A DNA stretch of 64,000 nucleotides, taken from NCBI RefSeq assembly GCF_000504165.1, contig NZ_AYSE01000001.1, positions 186,001 through 250,000 of the forward strand. The letters run 5' to 3'. A model generated the notes under the pieces. It was not told the origin of the DNA and searched no databases. It saw only the letters and a program-made list of their open reading frames with translations. A program made the position numbers and the translations under genes. The stretch comes from Bacillus sp. FJAT-14578. Its GTDB lineage: Bacteria; Bacillota; Bacilli; Bacillales; Bacillaceae_H. Below, one piece after another: positions 60,923 to 64,000 of this stretch (the first letter of the stretch is position 1; each line of letters opens with the position of its first letter).

Positions 60923-62806
60923 TTATTCATTGACTGGCTTTTTCAATACGCCTACTAAAAGAGCCGTTACAATTGAACCAATTAAAATGGCTAGAACGTA
61001 TAGAAGCGGATTTCCATCTACAACCGGAATGACGAACAATCCGCCATGCGGTGCCGGAAGTCCAATTCCAAATACCATCGTTAAAGCACCCGCTACAGCT
61101 GAACCAATAACAGTCGCTGGAATTACACGCCCTGGATCTGCCGCAGCAAAAGGAATGGCTCCTTCTGTAATAAACGACGCACCCATAATGTAACACGTTT
61201 TCCCTGCTTCTTTTTCAGCTTTCGTAAACTTGTTTTTGAACAATGTCGTCGCAATCGCCAACCCTAATGGCGGAACCATACCGCCGGCCATGATTGCCGC
61301 ATGCGGAGCAAAGTTGCCTGCATCGATCATCGCGATACCGAATGTAAAGGCCGCTTTGTTGATTGGTCCTCCCATGTCGATAGCCATCATACCGCCAAGA
61401 ATTAATCCTAACAGTACTAAGTTTCCTGTACCCATTCCTTTTAACCATGAAGTTAATCCTTCATTTAATGCTTTAACCGGATCAATAACGATGAACAACA
61501 TGATTAAACCTGTTAACAAAATACCGAATAACGGATAAAGAAGAACCGGCTTAATTCCTTCAAATGACTGCGGAAGACCACTGAATACCTTTTTCAATCC
61601 TACAACAAGATAACCGGCAAGGAAACCAGCGATTAGTCCCCCTAAGAATCCTGCTCCGCCTGTTGCCGCCATAAATCCGCCGACCATACCTGGTGCAAAT
61701 CCTGGACGATCCGCTATACTCATTGCAATGAATCCTGCAAGAACTGGGATCATTAATCCAAATGCATTCGTACCGCCAATTGTCATTAAGGCTTCAGCGA
61801 TTGGATGATAAGATGGATCATTTGGATCGAATGCTTTAATACCGAACATGAAGGAAATGGCGATTAAAATCCCGCCGCCGACAACGAACGGAAGCATATT
61901 GGAAACACCGCTCATTAAATGCTTGTAAAAGCCTGAACGCTTTTCTTTTTCCTGCCCTGAAGACTGGCCACCCGAGCCTGATCCCTGGTAGATAGGAGCA
62001 TCTTGTTGTACCGCACGATCAATCAATTCTTTTGATTTGCGGATTCCATCAGCAACCGGAACTTGAATCACATGTTTCCCTTTAAAGCGTTCCATTTCTA
62101 CCTGCTTATCAGCGGCAACAATAATGGCAGAGGCGTTCTCGATGTCTTCAGCTGTCAAAGCGTTTTTAACGCCTGTTGAGCCGTTTGTTTCGACTTTAAT
62201 ATCCACGCCCATTTCTTTCGCTTTGGCTTTTAACGCATCAGCCGCCATATACGTATGGGCGATTCCTGTCGGACAAGCTGTAACTGCCAGCACCTTTCCT
62301 TTCGTGCTTTTCTCCTCTTTTTGTTCAACCGCCGCTTCTTCCTCTTCGTCGCCTTTATCTTGGCTATCGATTAATGCCAATACATCTTCTTCCGTCTCTA
62401 CACCCATAAGCTGCTCTCTGAAAGACGGATCCATCAATAATGTAGAAAGACGGGATAATGTTTCAAGGTGCGCATTATTTGCTCCTTCAGGCGCTGCAAT
62501 CATGAAAAATAGATGACTTGGCTGGCCGTCTAATGATTCATAATCTACACCTGTCTTTGAACGTCCGAACGCAAGCGCCGGTGTCTGGACGGCCTTCGTT
62601 TTCGCATGCGGGATGGCAATCCCTTCGCCAATTCCCGTTGTACTTTGTGCTTCACGCGCTAAAATGGCTTTTTTGAATTCTTCTTTATCAGCCAATTTGC
62701 CCGCTTGATTTAATTTATCTACTAACTCATCAATTACCGCTTCTTTGGAAGAAGAAGATAGGCTCAAGATAATGGTATCTTTCTTTAAAAGCTCTGTAAT
62801 TCTCAT
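60923..62806 (-). CDS. fruA: PTS fructose transporter subunit IIABC
   Basis: Fructose uptake with phosphorylation to fructose 1-phosphate. 627 residues in domain order IIA (1-145, phospho-His67 in IAIPHAK), an acidic linker, IIB (170-270, phospho-Cys178 in VTACPTGIAHT), a second linker (GSGSGGQSSGQEKEKRSG), then the IIC membrane domain with about ten helices. Phosphate flows from HPr to His to Cys to sugar. It lies 12 bases downstream of fruK. AAGGGGGAG precedes the ATG. Part of fruRKA. Confidence 0.96.
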   Translation of the reverse strand: MRITELLKKDTIILSLSSSSKEAVIDELVDKLNQAGKLADKEEFKKAILAREAQSTTGIGEGIAIPHAKTKAVQTPALAFGRSKTGVDYESLDGQPSHLFFMIAAPEGANNAHLETLSRLSTLLMDPSFREQLMGVETEEDVLALIDSQDKGDEEEEAAVEQKEEKSTKGKVLAVTACPTGIAHTYMAADALKAKAKEMGVDIKVETNGSTGVKNALTAEDIENASAIIVAADKQVEMERFKGKHVIQVPVADGIRKSKELIDRAVQQDAPIYQGSGSGGQSSGQEKEKRSGFYKHLMSGVSNMLPFVVGGGILIAISFMFGIKAFDPNDPSYHPIAEALMTIGGTNAFGLMIPVLAGFIAMSIADRPGFAPGMVGGFMAATGGAGFLGGLIAGFLAGYLVVGLKKVFSGLPQSFEGIKPVLLYPLFGILLTGLIMLFIVIDPVKALNEGLTSWLKGMGTGNLVLLGLILGGMMAIDMGGPINKAAFTFGIAMIDAGNFAPHAAIMAGGMVPPLGLAIATTLFKNKFTKAEKEAGKTCYIMGASFITEGAIPFAAADPGRVIPATVIGSAVAGALTMVFGIGLPAPHGGLFVIPVVDGNPLLYVLAILIGSIVTALLVGVLKKPVNE

Positions 62807-62818
62807 AATTTCTCCCCC

Positions 62819-63730
62819 TTACACTTCTGCAAGCTCAATTTGTGGAAGCAATTCCTCTACTTGCTCTTTTGTACATAATTCAAGTGAAAATGCCGTTGCA
62901 CTTCCTGATGCCACTCCATATTTAAAGGATTCTTTCACATCGCCTGTTTTCACGTATGAACTAAGGAATCCTCCTACGACAGAATCTCCCGCTCCGACCG
63001 AGTTTTTCACCGTTCCTTTCGGGACATTCGCATAAAGTGATGTTTCTTCGCTGAATAAAAGCGCTCCTTCACCTGCAAGGGATACGATAACGTGCTGCGC
63101 TCCCATTTCAACAAGACGCTTTCCGTAGGGGACTGCCTCTTCTACCGTTTCAATCGTTACCCCAAATAACTCTCCCAATTCATGATGGTTCGGTTTGATG
63201 AGAAACGGGCGATGTGGAAGTACGTTCATGAGTACTTCACCTGTCGCATCCACGACCACTTTTGCCCCTATTTTTCCGGCAATTTTCGCCATCGTTTCAT
63301 AAATAGAGGCTGGAACGGATTTTGGAATGCTCCCTGCCAACACGAGAATATCTTCTGAAGTCAGCTTTTCCACCATTTGCATTAAACGAGATAGCTCTTC
63401 TGTGCTTATCGCGGGACCTTGTCCATTAATTTCTGTTTCTTGTCCTGTCTTTAATTTAATGTTAATTCGAGTGTCTCCTTGAACAGAAACGAAATCAGCG
63501 GAAATTCCTTTCTCTTTTAAAGAATCGGAAATGTATTTTCCCGTAAAACCGCCGACAAACCCTAACGCCTTGCTGCTTGTTCCCAATCGATGAAGGACTT
63601 GGGAAACGTTAATTCCTTTTCCTCCCGGAAACTTCGCTTCTTTTTCAATCTTATTGAGTCCGCCCAATTCAAAAGAATCGACTTCCACAATATAATCGAT
63701 GGATGGATTTAATGTCATTGTATAAATCAT
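62819..63730 (-). CDS. fruK: 1-phosphofructokinase
   Basis: Phosphorylates fructose 1-phosphate to fructose 1,6-bisphosphate with ATP. 303 residues of the PfkB family: GGKGINVSQVLHRLG near residues 37-51, LAGSIPK in the middle, and the catalytic VGAGDSVVGGF with base Asp in GAGD. Its start overlaps the fruR stop (ATGA), so translation is coupled. It lies between fruR and fruA, the classic Bacillus order. Confidence 0.95.
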   Translation of the reverse strand: MIYTMTLNPSIDYIVEVDSFELGGLNKIEKEAKFPGGKGINVSQVLHRLGTSSKALGFVGGFTGKYISDSLKEKGISADFVSVQGDTRINIKLKTGQETEINGQGPAISTEELSRLMQMVEKLTSEDILVLAGSIPKSVPASIYETMAKIAGKIGAKVVVDATGEVLMNVLPHRPFLIKPNHHELGELFGVTIETVEEAVPYGKRLVEMGAQHVIVSLAGEGALLFSEETSLYANVPKGTVKNSVGAGDSVVGGFLSSYVKTGDVKESFKYGVASGSATAFSLELCTKEQVEELLPQIELAEV

Positions 63731-64000
63731 TGTGTCACAACCTTTATTGATGTCTCTGTTTCGAAAGATTTTAAGATGTCTGCCTCTGCCTTGCTTGTCA
63801 AAATTGTGGCTTCATTCAAATCGACAATTTTCGCAAACGAGATCTCGTTAAATTTCGATTGATCTGCCAGCACATATGCTTCACGGGATAATCGAATCGC
63901 TGTTTGTTTAATTAATGCCTCTTCCGGATCCGGGGTCGTATATCCATATGTCGTATGAATACCGTTTACACCCATAAAACATTTGTCAAAGCGATAGTTT
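63727..64000 (-). CDS. fruR: DeoR-family fructose operon repressor FruR, C-terminal part (truncated by window edge)
   Basis: Only about 90 C-terminal residues are present, ending at 63727. The frame continues past the internal ATG at 63975 to the window end (RFDKCFMGVNGIHTTYG), so the true start lies outside. The GVNG, TPDPEEALIKQTAI and LADQSKFNE blocks belong to the DeoRC sensor domain. FruR responds to fructose 1-phosphate and represses fruRKA. First gene of the operon. Confidence 0.9.
   Translation of the reverse strand, partial: NYRFDKCFMGVNGIHTTYGYTTPDPEEALIKQTAIRLSREAYVLADQSKFNEISFAKIVDLNEATILTSKAEADILKSFETETSIKVVTQ

Overview
The window is a chromosomal segment from an endospore-forming Bacillaceae species (Bacillus sensu lato). 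The evidence is AT-leaning DNA, GGAGG-type ribosome-binding sites, an alpha/beta-type small acid-soluble spore protein, a YhcN/YlaJ-type spore lipoprotein, a BstA/YfiT-like bacillithiol transferase, and Bacillus-type neighbourhoods (ansR-ansAB-mleNA, gltC-gltAB, xpaC-yaaN). I cannot assign a species from sequence alone. I recognised no rRNA, tRNA, CRISPR array, prophage or complete insertion sequence.

Layout. 1-1.4 kb: azlCD branched-chain amino-acid exporter. 1.5-4.7 kb: a cobalamin riboswitch and terminator ahead of the cobalt ECF transporter cbiMNQO. 4.8-6 kb: a LOG-family phosphoribohydrolase and a decapitated GntR/FCD regulator. 6-12.2 kb: an asparagine/aspartate/malate catabolic locus (ansA, ansB, mleN, mleA) with divergent ansR. 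12.4-14 kb: small genes and a CBS protein of the c-di-AMP-binding CbpA type. 14.2-21.3 kb: glutamate synthase with divergent gltC. 21.5-25 kb: a von Willebrand-factor-A lipoprotein, and a Tat-exported metallophosphoesterase followed by tatA. 25-31 kb: an orphan DeoR regulator, an aldehyde dehydrogenase (dhaS type), a D-Ala-D-Ala carboxypeptidase and a VanW protein. 31-37 kb: bstA, an SDR, a spore lipoprotein, nfrA, yaaN and xpaC. 37.5-39 kb: malate:quinone oxidoreductase. 39.3-45.8 kb: a MATE transporter and a five-gene nickel/metallophore-type ABC importer (nikABCDE) under a strong Fur-like box. 45.9-51.7 kb: an eroded accessory zone with a broken resolvase, a truncated TSUP gene, a decapitated inositol-dehydrogenase-like gene and a gene remnant. 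These surround a Cof hydrolase, a SnoaL protein and a LysR/GlpM-like divergent pair. 52-53.6 kb: TSUP exporter with divergent TrmB regulator. 53.7-59 kb: odhAB with divergent LysR. 59-60.7 kb: small membrane proteins and a SASP. 60.9-64 kb: fruR-fruK-fruA, with fruR cut by the window edge.

How the genes work together. Asparagine goes to aspartate (AnsA), then fumarate (AnsB). Malate is handled by MleN uptake, MleA decarboxylation and Mqo oxidation. 2-oxoglutarate is split between OdhAB (TCA cycle) and GltAB (glutamate). cre-like CcpA sites lie ahead of mleN, dhaS and mqo, which fits carbon-catabolite control of this carbon/nitrogen set.

The most unusual structures are non-coding. There is a repeated two-hairpin intergenic element (about 23.4 and 31.1 kb), a back-to-back pair of perfect 22- and 18-bp hairpins at 35.05-35.14 kb, a three-copy repeated terminator family (51.8, 59.1, 60.3 kb), a perfect 12-bp inverted repeat between lysR and the GlpM-like gene, and a 20-bp tandem repeat upstream of mqo. 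I found no clearly novel multi-gene system. Start codons were re-chosen from ribosome-binding-site position in many genes, and this is stated where it applies.
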